From NCBI GenBank assembly GCA_016788425.1, contig JAEURQ010000002.1, positions 434,001 to 498,000 on the forward strand: 64,000 nt of DNA. The letters are read 5' to 3'. Shown one piece after another: positions 54,888-62,666 of this stretch. The notes beneath the pieces were generated by a model. The model searched no databases. It was not told the origin of the DNA and saw nothing but the letters and a program-made list of their open reading frames with translations. Every line of letters starts with the position of its first letter. Position 1 is the stretch's first letter. The position numbers and the translations under genes were made by a program. This DNA comes from Chthonomonas sp. (GTDB taxonomy: Bacteria; Armatimonadota; Fimbriimonadia; Fimbriimonadales; Fimbriimonadaceae).

Positions 54888-55821
54888 ATTGCGCGGCCCT
54901 CCGAGCCAAGATATCAACATCCAGAGCTTCCAACGAAATGCGGCTGTCGATGTAGGAGATCGCCGTTGCCGCGAAACCGTATAGGAGCATCAAGCCGATG
55001 CCGAGAATGAAGGGCAGAATCTCGAGCGTGCGCACACCCAACACCATCCACATGGGGGTGCTCGCTTGCACCTCCAAAAACTGCTCCAGCAAACCGATGA
55101 CCAGTCCGCCGGCAACCGCCGTAATCAGGATAAGCAACAATGTCGCCGACATCGCCGAGTTTGCCATGAGGCGGTTGACCTTGTTCAACCTTTTGCTGCG
55201 TCGAATCGCTTCGCTGGGGCTCACGTCTTCCATCACGCGGATGGTGACGCCCAGCGACCCGCCGACCATCGAGAGCGGCACCACGCCAATGCCGGCGATG
55301 AGCATCAACAGCCCAACCATGGTGAGCGCGGCGAGGCCATCGTTTTCTCCCGCGACTGTGCCCGGCCCGAGCATCAGCGCGACGGCCGTGAGCAGGTACA
55401 GCACGGGGGCAAATAGAACGCGGGCGCAGATGATGATCAGGTGCCACAGCCGATCGCTGACAATTCGCGATGAAGCAGCCAACGTCTCCGGTTGTTCGAG
55501 CGCCTCGGTCGTGAGCACCCGGGCGATGAGCCCGCCGGTGTAGCTAAGGCTCACGGCGAGGAGCGGGATCAAGAGTAAACCTCCACCTCCGACGTACCAG
55601 AGCGCCTCGCGAACCTGGACGGTGGCATCATTCGAACTGCTGCTTGCGAGGAAGGGAAGGCAAAGAAACGAATATGCGCCCAGCGACATGCCGAACATGG
55701 CAATAGGCGCCCAGCAGGCGCTGAATAACTCCACAAAGCGCCGTCGAAGCACATCCATGGTGAGCCCGGCCTGAACATTCAGGCCGGGCCGTTCGTGGAT
55801 GAGTTCATCAAGAATCTTCAT
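54859..55821 (-). CDS. Six- to seven-helix membrane protein
   Basis: 320 residues with six or seven hydrophobic segments and a central cytoplasmic loop containing VMEDVSPSEAIRRSKRLNKVN, a pattern seen in glycerophosphodiester/DUF4013-type membrane proteins (a conserved helix after MxDxxxxxAxxxS). It opens the three-gene operon with the DUF4129-like and DUF4350-like genes. Transport activity cannot be deduced. Confidence 0.68.
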   Translation of the reverse strand: MKILDELIHERPGLNVQAGLTMDVLRRRFVELFSACWAPIAMFGMSLGAYSFLCLPFLASSSSNDATVQVREALWYVGGGGLLLIPLLAVSLSYTGGLIARVLTTEALEQPETLAASSRIVSDRLWHLIIICARVLFAPVLYLLTAVALMLGPGTVAGENDGLAALTMVGLLMLIAGIGVVPLSMVGGSLGVTIRVMEDVSPSEAIRRSKRLNKVNRLMANSAMSATLLLILITAVAGGLVIGLLEQFLEVQASTPMWMVLGVRTLEILPFILGIGLMLLYGFAATAISYIDSRISLEALDVDILARRAAQYGKRSRFRA

Positions 55822-55895
55822 GGAATGCGCCGTGTTCTCTCTTGCGTAGAATCGTTATATCCTAAGGCTCTGCCACAATTCAGGACACCGCCAGC

Positions 55896-56609
55896 ATGAT
55901 TTCAACAATTGCCCTTGTAGCCCTCGCCACGCCGCTCGTGGCTCCCACCATTGACGACTACATCCCGAAGTTCCGCGACGCCGCTTTTACCATGAAAGTA
56001 GGGCAGGCCAACTTTGCCGAACTCCGCAAGATCAACAAGGATTTCGCCGACTCGTACCGGTTTAAGACGACCGACGTGAAGATGAAGGAGCCGTTTAAGT
56101 TGCGCGTCGAAGGGAAACTCGATGGTAGCAGCATCATGTATATCATCAACGGCAAGAACAAGCTGGTGAAGGTGCCGCGCTCCAAGATCAGTTTCCGCGA
56201 CAACGTGGCCAACAGCCCCGGCAAGATCCAGACTCCGCTCGATTTTGGGCTGATCACGGCTAGTATCTTCGATGATTTCTACCGAGCCTCGTTCGTGCGG
56301 AACGACCGCGCCACCGGCGACGTGGTATTCGATCTCACCTACGAACCCCGATTTAAGGACAACACGCGCCAGCGCGTGTTCATTGAACCCACCACAAAGC
56401 TGCTGACGAAGCGCGAATGGTACAACCGGAAGGGCGATTTGATGGCGATTTTCACCTATGGCGGCGCCGCCAAGGATTCCGGTTCGGGCGTCTATTTCCC
56501 GACAACGCTGACCGTTCGCAACGCGGACAATAAGGTCGCCGGCACCGCCACTTACACCGATCTTAAGGTGAACGACGGGCTGAGCGAGAGCTTGTTTGAG
56601 CTGAAGTAG
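55896..56609 (+). CDS. LolA-like periplasmic protein
   Basis: 237 residues with a short signal peptide (ISTIALVALATPLVAP) and a run of long antiparallel strands (LRVEGKLDGSSIMYIING, VVFDLTYEPRFKDNTRQRVFIEPTTKLLTKREWY in pieces, GDLMAIFTYGG, GVYFPTTLTVRNADNKVAGTATYTDLKVNDG in pieces). This half-barrel order, ending in 'kvNxxlxxslFel', matches LolA/LppX/outer-membrane lipoprotein-sorting-like proteins, which carry lipids or lipoproteins. A small hairpin follows the stop. Confidence 0.7.
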   Translation: MISTIALVALATPLVAPTIDDYIPKFRDAAFTMKVGQANFAELRKINKDFADSYRFKTTDVKMKEPFKLRVEGKLDGSSIMYIINGKNKLVKVPRSKISFRDNVANSPGKIQTPLDFGLITASIFDDFYRASFVRNDRATGDVVFDLTYEPRFKDNTRQRVFIEPTTKLLTKREWYNRKGDLMAIFTYGGAAKDSGSGVYFPTTLTVRNADNKVAGTATYTDLKVNDGLSESLFELK

Positions 56610-56620
56610 TTTTGTGGTAA

Positions 56621-56638
56621 ACCCCGAGAACACGGGGT
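56621..56638 (+). terminator. Small GC hairpin between two genes
   Basis: ACCCCG and CGGGGT close an AGAACA loop, followed by GATTTTC. It could end the LolA-like transcript weakly; it also occupies the ribosome-binding region of the next GTG start at 56647. Confidence 0.45.
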
Positions 56639-56646
56639 GATTTTCA

Positions 56647-57264
56647 GTGATCAATGAATTGTTAGCCGTTTTTGTCTTAGGGCAAGAAGACATTAGGCGT
56701 CCTAACTTGCTACGAACCTACGGAGAAGATACTTGGGAAATACCTTTTGTCTCCGCGCAACACGGTCGGTGGGCGATTGTAAGAGATGACCGTGGTGGCA
56801 ACGCTTACCTTGGCACTTTTGACGGTCGCAACTTTAAGCCTCGGAAGAGTTGGTTTTTACGCGAAGGGCCTCAAGACGGTCTAGACGATCGTCTTCGGTG
56901 CACAAAGTTTTGGTTCGTACTTGAAATGGCCGGGAAGTTGGCTGACTATTCAAAGGTCCTGGATCACAAGATGCGAGAGTGTCTGAGCTTCTATGGGAAG
57001 GTCGATGAATATGGTAGCTGCGACCGACCTGATACTGTTGTGATGTTGGTCAAGACCGAGACACCAGTCGTGATCTATCTCTCGAAAAACGTAGGCTTTG
57101 TGCGAGCCGTGGACAATCGCACGACGAGTGTTCGGCTTATTCATGGAAAACTTGTGTTTTCAATCACCAGGCGTGATTCTGTCCAAGAGACCAAGGCTCG
57201 CCTTCTTTCGGAGTTCTTTAACAAAAGTCACAGACTGTCGGCTTCTGCCCCAAGAGAATTATAA
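56647..57264 (+). CDS. Hypothetical protein, AT-richer gene
   Basis: 205 residues without signal peptide or membrane segment and without a family I recognise. The composition differs from the neighbours: more AT-ending codons (TTG, CTT, GTA, TTT, ATT) and many aromatic and basic residues (KFWFVLEM, RKSWFLREG). The GTG at 56647 is the most upstream start after the hairpin, and no clear Shine-Dalgarno is present. The base and codon use suggest recent acquisition. It is convergent with the c-di-AMP riboswitch. Confidence 0.55.
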   Translation: MINELLAVFVLGQEDIRRPNLLRTYGEDTWEIPFVSAQHGRWAIVRDDRGGNAYLGTFDGRNFKPRKSWFLREGPQDGLDDRLRCTKFWFVLEMAGKLADYSKVLDHKMRECLSFYGKVDEYGSCDRPDTVVMLVKTETPVVIYLSKNVGFVRAVDNRTTSVRLIHGKLVFSITRRDSVQETKARLLSEFFNKSHRLSASAPREL

Positions 57265-57298
57265 GGATCGCGAAGGGCCCATCTCCATAAAGCAAACC

Positions 57299-57319
57299 GG
57301 CCCCTCCATAGGAGGGGCC
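57299..57319. terminator. Strong 9-bp GC hairpin
   Basis: GGCCCCTCC and GGAGGGGCC enclose a 3-nt loop. On the plus strand it follows the AT-richer gene. On the minus strand it lies about 150 nt after the riboswitch aptamer and is followed by GGTTTGCTTT, so it could be the riboswitch terminator or a stop for both strands. Confidence 0.65.
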
Positions 57320-57459
57320 TTCTGCATAGGAGGTGCCCAGTTGAGGTCAGGAGCTCTGGGATGTGCGTGCATCTGTCAGACCGACCCTACTGGCAACAGC
57401 CGCTTATGCGGAAGGAGAGGTTTTGTAACCACGTCAAAGCCCGAAGGCCCCGACGGGGT

Positions 57460-57590
57460 ACTCCCGCTCGTCGACGAGGTTAGCTGCCGGGTTCGGGCCG
57501 AAAGTTACCCTAGAGCATGCGCTCATTCACCCCAGTTGGTGGGTCCCCCGCTCAAGCCTTGCGGCCTGATTAGACGTCCGCCGCATTTCG
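57460..57590 (-). ncRNA. Cyclic di-AMP riboswitch (ydaO/yuaA type)
   Basis: Read on the minus strand, the conserved blocks of this riboswitch class appear in order: CGTCTAATC (5' arm of P1), GAGCGGGGGACCCA, GGGGTGAAT (57525-57533), a variable hairpin, GGGTAACTTTC, then CCGAACCCGGCAGCTAACC and TCGTCGACG (57474-57496 and after), which closes P1. Spacing matches the Bacillus subtilis ydaO leader. c-di-AMP binding normally turns off genes for wall hydrolases or potassium/osmolyte transport. Here no minus-strand gene follows within 1.4 kb. The boundaries are approximate. Confidence 0.88.
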
Positions 57591-57641
57591 CTGGCGTCAC
57601 TTATGTTATACACCGTCAGGGGCGAAAATGTTCGGGCGATT

Positions 57642-58463
57642 TTACGAGTCTCGTACGGTAAATGCGCTCCGCGCGGTTTCCCACAGCCGCACTTCGGCGA
57701 GCTTTGCCGGCGTCTGACCGCGTAAGCGATCGAAGATCACCTGCGCCACCACCTCGCTGGTGGGGTTGAGACCCGCGAACTCGGGGATATCTTCGTTCAA
57801 GGATTTGTGATCGTAGCGGTCCACCACCCGGGCGTTCACCACTTCATCCAGCGCGAGCAGGTCGCAAATCCAGCCGGTTGTCGCATCCGGTTCGCCGGTC
57901 ACCGTGACTTCCAAAATGTAGTTGTGGCCGTGCCCGTTGCGGTTGTTGCACTTGCCGAAGAGCTCCTGATTCTCGGCGTCGCTGAGGGCGGCGATGTGCA
58001 GGCGATGGCTGGCGGCAAATTCGTAGGATCGAGTGAGGGAGATCATGGTGGGTTGGTCGGCGCGCCAAGCGCCCCAGAGGTCGGGCATTTCACGCAGAAG
58101 CAGGGAAGTAAGGCGCGCCTCGGCGGGTGGGTCGAGTTTGCGGCTGATGTAGTGGAGCAGATTCTCCAGACTCGGCGACGCGCTGGCGAAGTGCGCCACC
58201 TCGTCGTTGATGGACTTGCCGTTGAATTCGTCGGTCACCTGACGCCGGATCATGTCGTCGAGCGTTTTGATGTTGATGACCATGCCGTCGGCGGGGCTGA
58301 TCTCGCCGGCGAACGTGGCCTCAAGCGTGTAGTTGTGGCCGTGATTGTAAGGCGAGGCAATCGGCCCGAACAGCGCTTCGTTCTCGGCGGGCGTGAGGTC
58401 ACTCCGCCAATAGCGGTGCCCGCTGGCAAAAGTCACTTGTCGCGTTAACTCCACCACCGGCAT
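57642..58463 (-). CDS. Tandem PTPS/QueD-family protein
   Basis: 273 residues made of two 6-pyruvoyl-tetrahydropterin synthase/QueD domains. Domain 1 (1-135) has zinc-type His16, His41 and His43 (FASGHRYW, SPYNHGHNY) but lacks the catalytic Cys before HGH. Domain 2 (140-273) has His153, His178 and His180 and keeps that residue as Cys172 in FGKCNNRNGHGHNY. Both have the downstream D-x-x-x-L-N/I-N-D strand pairs (GKSINDEV, HKSLNEDI). The ATG at 58463 shares its A with the stop of the ABC permease (TGATG). A pterin or 7-deazaguanine role is likely; queG at 39 kb shows the cell makes queuosine. Confidence 0.87.
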   Translation of the reverse strand: MPVVELTRQVTFASGHRYWRSDLTPAENEALFGPIASPYNHGHNYTLEATFAGEISPADGMVINIKTLDDMIRRQVTDEFNGKSINDEVAHFASASPSLENLLHYISRKLDPPAEARLTSLLLREMPDLWGAWRADQPTMISLTRSYEFAASHRLHIAALSDAENQELFGKCNNRNGHGHNYILEVTVTGEPDATTGWICDLLALDEVVNARVVDRYDHKSLNEDIPEFAGLNPTSEVVAQVIFDRLRGQTPAKLAEVRLWETARSAFTVRDS

Positions 58464-59320
58464 CACTTCATTCTACGATACGGAACGCCAAGTGATGCGG
58501 GTTGCCGGGTTCCGCGACCCAGAATGATGAGCACAGCCAGCGCGCTGACATACGGCAACGAGACGAAAAGCTGGGGCGGCAAACCCCAGCCCATGGCCTG
58601 CGCGCGGTATTGCAGGGTCTCGACAAGGCCGATGAGCATGGCCGCGAGCACCGCGTAGGTCGGCGACCAACGCCCAAACGTGACCATGGCAAGGGCCATA
58701 AATCCGCGCCCGGCGACCATGTTCTCGGCGAAACTTTGGGCCACCCCAATGCTCAGGTGCGCGCCGCCGAGCCCGGCGAGGGCGCTCGCTAACACCACGG
58801 CCTGCAGCCGCACGCGATTGACGCTGGTTCCCGAGGCGCGTAGGGCCTCCGGGTTTTCGCCGCTCGCCCGGGCCAGCAATCCCCAGCGGCTGAACCTCAA
58901 CAGCCACCCCGCGCCCACGACAAGGACGAGCATGAGGATGACCACGGGGTCGATACCGCCGATCTTGGGCAGTTCGGGCAGGCTCAGCAGCTCGCCGCTC
59001 CGTCCGAATTGGGCGCGGAACACCGTGCTTGTCACGCCGAGCATCGTGAGGTTGATCGCCGTGCCGATGACCACTTGATCCAGCGCGAGCCAGACCGTAA
59101 ACAAGGCTTGCAAGAGGCCGATGGCAACGCCGGCGACGATACCGGCGAGGAGCCCGAGCCACGGATCTCCGATGGTGAGTGATACCAAGGCACCGGCTAG
59201 CGCCCCGCCCAGCATGGTGCCTTCCAGGCCGATATTGAGCAGGCCCGCGCGTTGGTGAATCACCTCGCCGATGGCGGCCAGCGCGATGGGCGTGGAGAAC
59301 AGCAGAATCAGCGCAATCAC
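58463..59320 (-). CDS. Nucleoside ABC importer permease 2
   Basis: Inner-membrane permease of the BMP/PnrA-type importer (YufQ/NupQ-like), 285 residues with about eight helices. Family segments are AAIGEVIHQRAGLLNIGLEG near the start, ALDQVVIGTAINLTMLG, and the cytoplasmic loop ASGENPEALRASGTSVNRVR, which contacts the ATPase. The GTG start overlaps the other permease (GTGA), and the stop overlaps the PTPS gene. Confidence 0.9.
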   Translation of the reverse strand: MIALILLFSTPIALAAIGEVIHQRAGLLNIGLEGTMLGGALAGALVSLTIGDPWLGLLAGIVAGVAIGLLQALFTVWLALDQVVIGTAINLTMLGVTSTVFRAQFGRSGELLSLPELPKIGGIDPVVILMLVLVVGAGWLLRFSRWGLLARASGENPEALRASGTSVNRVRLQAVVLASALAGLGGAHLSIGVAQSFAENMVAGRGFMALAMVTFGRWSPTYAVLAAMLIGLVETLQYRAQAMGWGLPPQLFVSLPYVSALAVLIILGRGTRQPASLGVPYRRMK

Positions 59321-60324
59321 GCCGCGCCCTCCCGCATTTGGCGGCGTCGGTTGAGCTCGGCGAACGCAATCACCAGCAGCATACTAACGCCCTGAATGAT
59401 GGCGACAATGCTACTTTGCGCGCCTCCGGTGCGCGCGAGTTGGTCGGTCCCGGCGATGAGCATGCCAAAGGCGAGGGCGCTGACGACCACTCCCAGCGGA
59501 TGCAAGCCGCCCAAAATGGCGACCGGGATCGCAAGGAACCCCCAGTTTTGGCTGAAACTCGCGCCGAGTTGCCCCGCCATCCCGGCGTATTCCACTCCAC
59601 CCGCGAGCCCGCAAAGTGCCCCGCTGAGCGCCATGGCACCGAGTTGAATCCGCGAGACTGGCAGCCGATTCACCTCCGCCGCGACGGGGTTTTGGCCGAC
59701 AAAGCGGAGCGAAAACCCGTAGGTGGTGCGGTAGAGAAACAGAAACACCAGAATCGCGATGGTGACGGCCAGCGGCACTCCGAAGTGGAGGTCAATCTGG
59801 CGATCCCACCGCAACAGCATCTGCGTGTCGGGCAAGCGCTTTGTCATCGGCACGCCGCCACCGGGGTCGCGAAGCGGCCCCGCGCTCACCCATTCGAGCA
59901 ACTGGAGCGCCACAAAGTTGAGCAGAATCGTGCTGATGACGAGCTGAACGCCGCGCCGAATCTGGAGCCAAGCCACGAGGACGGCCAGCGCCGCTCCGCC
60001 GACTACACTTGCGGCCAGCAACAAAAGCGGTGGCGCTCCGGGCATCACGGCAAACAGGAGCGCGCCCGCGATTCCGCCACAAATGAACTGGCCTTCGCCG
60101 CCAATGCTATACATTCCGGCGCGCCACGCGACGATCACGCCGAGCCCGGCTAGCAGCAGCGGAGTCGCGTTGACGAGGGTTCGCGAGAGCCCAAACTTAT
60201 TCGCCAACCCGCCCTTAAACAAGATCGCCAGCGAGTCGCCGACCGGCAATCCGAGCGCCAGAAGCGTCAGGCATAAGGTGAGGAAAACCGCCAAAACTGT
60301 GACAACCGTGGACGCGCCTTTCAC
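59317..60324 (-). CDS. Nucleoside ABC importer permease 1
   Basis: Partner permease (YufP/NupP-like), 335 residues with eight to nine helices. ATPLLLAGLGVIVAWRAGMYSIGGEGQF is the family hallmark near residue 55, and FVGQNPVAAEVNRLPVSRIQ is the ATPase-contact loop. The GTG start overlaps the ATPase gene stop as GTGA. Order ATPase-permease-permease is the standard one for this transporter class. Confidence 0.9.
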   Translation of the reverse strand: MKGASTVVTVLAVFLTLCLTLLALGLPVGDSLAILFKGGLANKFGLSRTLVNATPLLLAGLGVIVAWRAGMYSIGGEGQFICGGIAGALLFAVMPGAPPLLLLAASVVGGAALAVLVAWLQIRRGVQLVISTILLNFVALQLLEWVSAGPLRDPGGGVPMTKRLPDTQMLLRWDRQIDLHFGVPLAVTIAILVFLFLYRTTYGFSLRFVGQNPVAAEVNRLPVSRIQLGAMALSGALCGLAGGVEYAGMAGQLGASFSQNWGFLAIPVAILGGLHPLGVVVSALAFGMLIAGTDQLARTGGAQSSIVAIIQGVSMLLVIAFAELNRRRQMREGAA

Positions 60325-61637
60325 TGGATCGCCTCCTCAAAGGTCGTGCGCATTTCGCCGCGAACCATATACAAAACTCGGTCCGCCACGGCATCGAGCT
60401 CGTCGCGATCACTGCTGATGAGGGTCACCGCTGCGCCTCGCTGGGCCGCTGCGCGGAGTTGTTCGTGGACAAACTCCGTGCTGGCGAAGTCCAAACCGCG
60501 CGTCGGGTTCATGGCGACAATCGCGGTCGGCTCGCCGCTCAGCGCGCGCGCCAGTACAATTTTTTGCTGGTTTCCTCCACTCAGCGATCCGGCCAGGTCG
60601 CGCGAGCGGCCGACTTTAATGCGGTACTTCTCAATCAGGTCTTGCGCCCAAACTTGCACCTTGCTAAGCGGCAACCACCCGCGCCATGCGCGGCTGGCAA
60701 TCGGACCCAGCGCGAGGTTGTCGGCCACCGTCATGGTGAGCGCGAGCCCCTCGTGTTGGCGATCCTGGGGAATGTAAGCGGCGTCGCCCTCGCGCACCAG
60801 GCGCTCGGCGTATTCCTTCTGTCCGTTGCCGTCCACGCCGCCGATCCCGAGGATCTCCCCGGGCTGTGCAACGGGCTCATCCCGACCTGTCTTGACCACG
60901 CTTGTCCCTGCGGATTCCACTCGCTCCGCGCCAAGCATTGCGCGGGCCAGTTCGCCCTCCGTCACCTCAGAGCGGGGTTGGCTGAGCACCAACCGCCCCA
61001 GGCGGAGCACCGAAATGTGGTCGGCAATGTCCAAGATTTCGCGCAATTTGTGGGCAATCAGCAGGATCGTGACGCCGCGATCGCGCAGCCCGCGCAAGAC
61101 GCCAAAGAGGTCTTCGACCTGGCCGGGCGAAAGCACCGCCGTCGGCTCATCCAGGATCAGAACGCGGCAACTTTCGACCAAACACTTGGTGATTTCGAGC
61201 CGTTGCTGCGCCCCGACCGAAAGGTCGCCCACGCGGTCCTCGCCGCGAAACGTCCAGCCGAGCTCGGCGGCTCGGGCCAACGCGGGTTCAGCCAACGAAC
61301 CAACTCCCGGAAATGTCGCCGACCGGCTCGCCATGGCGAGAGCCAAGTTCTCGGCGACCGTAAAATTGGGCACCAACTGAAAGTGCTGATGCACCATTTC
61401 GATGCCCAGCCGCTGCGCAACCTGGGGGCTGGAGACCACAATTGGCGCGCCATCAATCAGAATCTCACCGCCGGAAGGCAAAAGATGCCCACCGAGGAGA
61501 TTCATCAGCGTTGATTTCCCGGCCCCGTTTTCGCCGATGACAGCGTGGATCGAGCTCGGCGCGAATTCTAGCGATACGTCGGCGAGGGCCGCGAGCGGCC
61601 CAAACGATCGACCCAGATTTCGCGTCGCCAGCCGCAC
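60321..61637 (-). CDS. Nucleoside ABC importer ATPase (double domain)
   Basis: Sugar/nucleoside-type ATPase with two fused nucleotide-binding domains in 438 residues (YufO/NupO-like). Domain 1 has GENGAGKSTLMNLLGG, the signature LSVGAQQRLEI and LILDEPTAVL. Domain 2 is degenerate at the Walker A (GGVDGNGQKEY) but keeps SLSGGNQQKIVLARAL. The second domain is short and lacks an Asp-Glu Walker B (IVAMNPTRGLD), usual for this class. The GTG start directly follows the TAA of the binding-protein gene. Confidence 0.93.
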   Translation of the reverse strand: MRLATRNLGRSFGPLAALADVSLEFAPSSIHAVIGENGAGKSTLMNLLGGHLLPSGGEILIDGAPIVVSSPQVAQRLGIEMVHQHFQLVPNFTVAENLALAMASRSATFPGVGSLAEPALARAAELGWTFRGEDRVGDLSVGAQQRLEITKCLVESCRVLILDEPTAVLSPGQVEDLFGVLRGLRDRGVTILLIAHKLREILDIADHISVLRLGRLVLSQPRSEVTEGELARAMLGAERVESAGTSVVKTGRDEPVAQPGEILGIGGVDGNGQKEYAERLVREGDAAYIPQDRQHEGLALTMTVADNLALGPIASRAWRGWLPLSKVQVWAQDLIEKYRIKVGRSRDLAGSLSGGNQQKIVLARALSGEPTAIVAMNPTRGLDFASTEFVHEQLRAAAQRGAAVTLISSDRDELDAVADRVLYMVRGEMRTTFEEAIQ

Positions 61638-62651
61638 TTAGAACTCGTCTTTCGGAGCGAGAATCTTGCCGGTGCGAAGGTCATCGGCGAGCGTCTTCAC
61701 CTTCTCCTTTAGCTCGGCCGGCACCTTCGCATCCAGCGCGGGATTCCAAACGAAGTCAATCGCGCCGATATCAATGCCCATGAGCTTGATGCCGCCGCCA
61801 TATTTGCCTTCCTTGACTTCGCGGGCCAGCGCAACAAACGCGGGCTTCGCGTTGATGAGCGCCGAACCGATCACCACGCCGCTGGCGTTGGAATTCTGAT
61901 CGCTGTTCGCCCCAAAGGCAAACGCGCCCTTCTCCTTGCACGCATCAAACACGCCTTGCGCGGCGGCGTTCGCTTGGTGAATCACGAAGTCAGCGCCTTC
62001 GGCAAGAGCCGCGGTGGTCGCCAGCTTAGCGGCGGCGACATCGCTTTCCTTGCCGGTAAAGGTCTCGATCACCTTCACGTTGGGGTTGGCCGCAAGCGCG
62101 CCAGCACGGAAGCCTTTGAACGTCGAGCGGATGCTCGGCACGTCGGGACCGCCGATCATGGCGACTTTGCCCGATTTCGTCATGCTGCCGGCCACATAGC
62201 CCGCGATGTAGAAGCCTTGCTCTAAGTAGAACCGAAATGCGCCGGAATTCTTTGAAGATTTGCCGCCGCTGGAGGTGACAAACACGGTATCGGGAAAGTC
62301 TTTGCTCACCTCGACCGCGGGCTCGTTGTATTCGTATCCGTGACCAATTACGAGGCTATAGCCCTCTTGACCAAATGCGCGAAGGTCGTCGCGAATCTTG
62401 GTGCCGGTGGATTCTCGTTGCGTGATTTTCGCGCCGAGGTCGCCCTCAATCTGAATCAGGCCGTCGTTGGCCATTGCGTTCCAACCAGAGTCGCTCACGG
62501 GACCGGGCGTCAGCAAGGCAACTTTGAACTCCTTGTCCGACTTAGCACCGCCGCCACCCGATGCCGCGGGCTGCTCTTCGGTCGGCTTGTTTCCGCAACC
62601 TGCGATCGCGGCCAGAACAGAAAGGGCGATAAGTCCAAATCGAATGGTCAT
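61638..62651 (-). CDS. BMP-family nucleoside-binding lipoprotein
   Basis: Substrate-binding component of the importer, 337 residues. The lipobox IAGC is at about residue 19, followed by a Gly/Ser/Lys linker and the BMP core (VALLTPGPVSDSGWNAMA, GHGYEYNEPAVEVSKDFPD in part, GKVAMIGGPDVPSIR, FGANSDQN). It heads the operon binding protein-ATPase-permease-permease-PTPS. The orphan homologue at 2.6 kb shares only the family pattern. Confidence 0.92.
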   Translation of the reverse strand: MTIRFGLIALSVLAAIAGCGNKPTEEQPAASGGGGAKSDKEFKVALLTPGPVSDSGWNAMANDGLIQIEGDLGAKITQRESTGTKIRDDLRAFGQEGYSLVIGHGYEYNEPAVEVSKDFPDTVFVTSSGGKSSKNSGAFRFYLEQGFYIAGYVAGSMTKSGKVAMIGGPDVPSIRSTFKGFRAGALAANPNVKVIETFTGKESDVAAAKLATTAALAEGADFVIHQANAAAQGVFDACKEKGAFAFGANSDQNSNASGVVIGSALINAKPAFVALAREVKEGKYGGGIKLMGIDIGAIDFVWNPALDAKVPAELKEKVKTLADDLRTGKILAPKDEF

Positions 62652-62666
62652 AGTCGAGTTTTACCC

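Noticed and set aside
55902-56693. Minus-strand frame that could be the riboswitch target
   Set aside because: It is antisense to the LolA-like gene, which has a signal peptide and family pattern; the minus frame shows only shadow composition.
57265-57661. Plus-strand coding region of about 187 codons over the riboswitch
   Set aside because: It has no protein-like pattern, and the region is explained by the riboswitch and hairpin on the minus strand.
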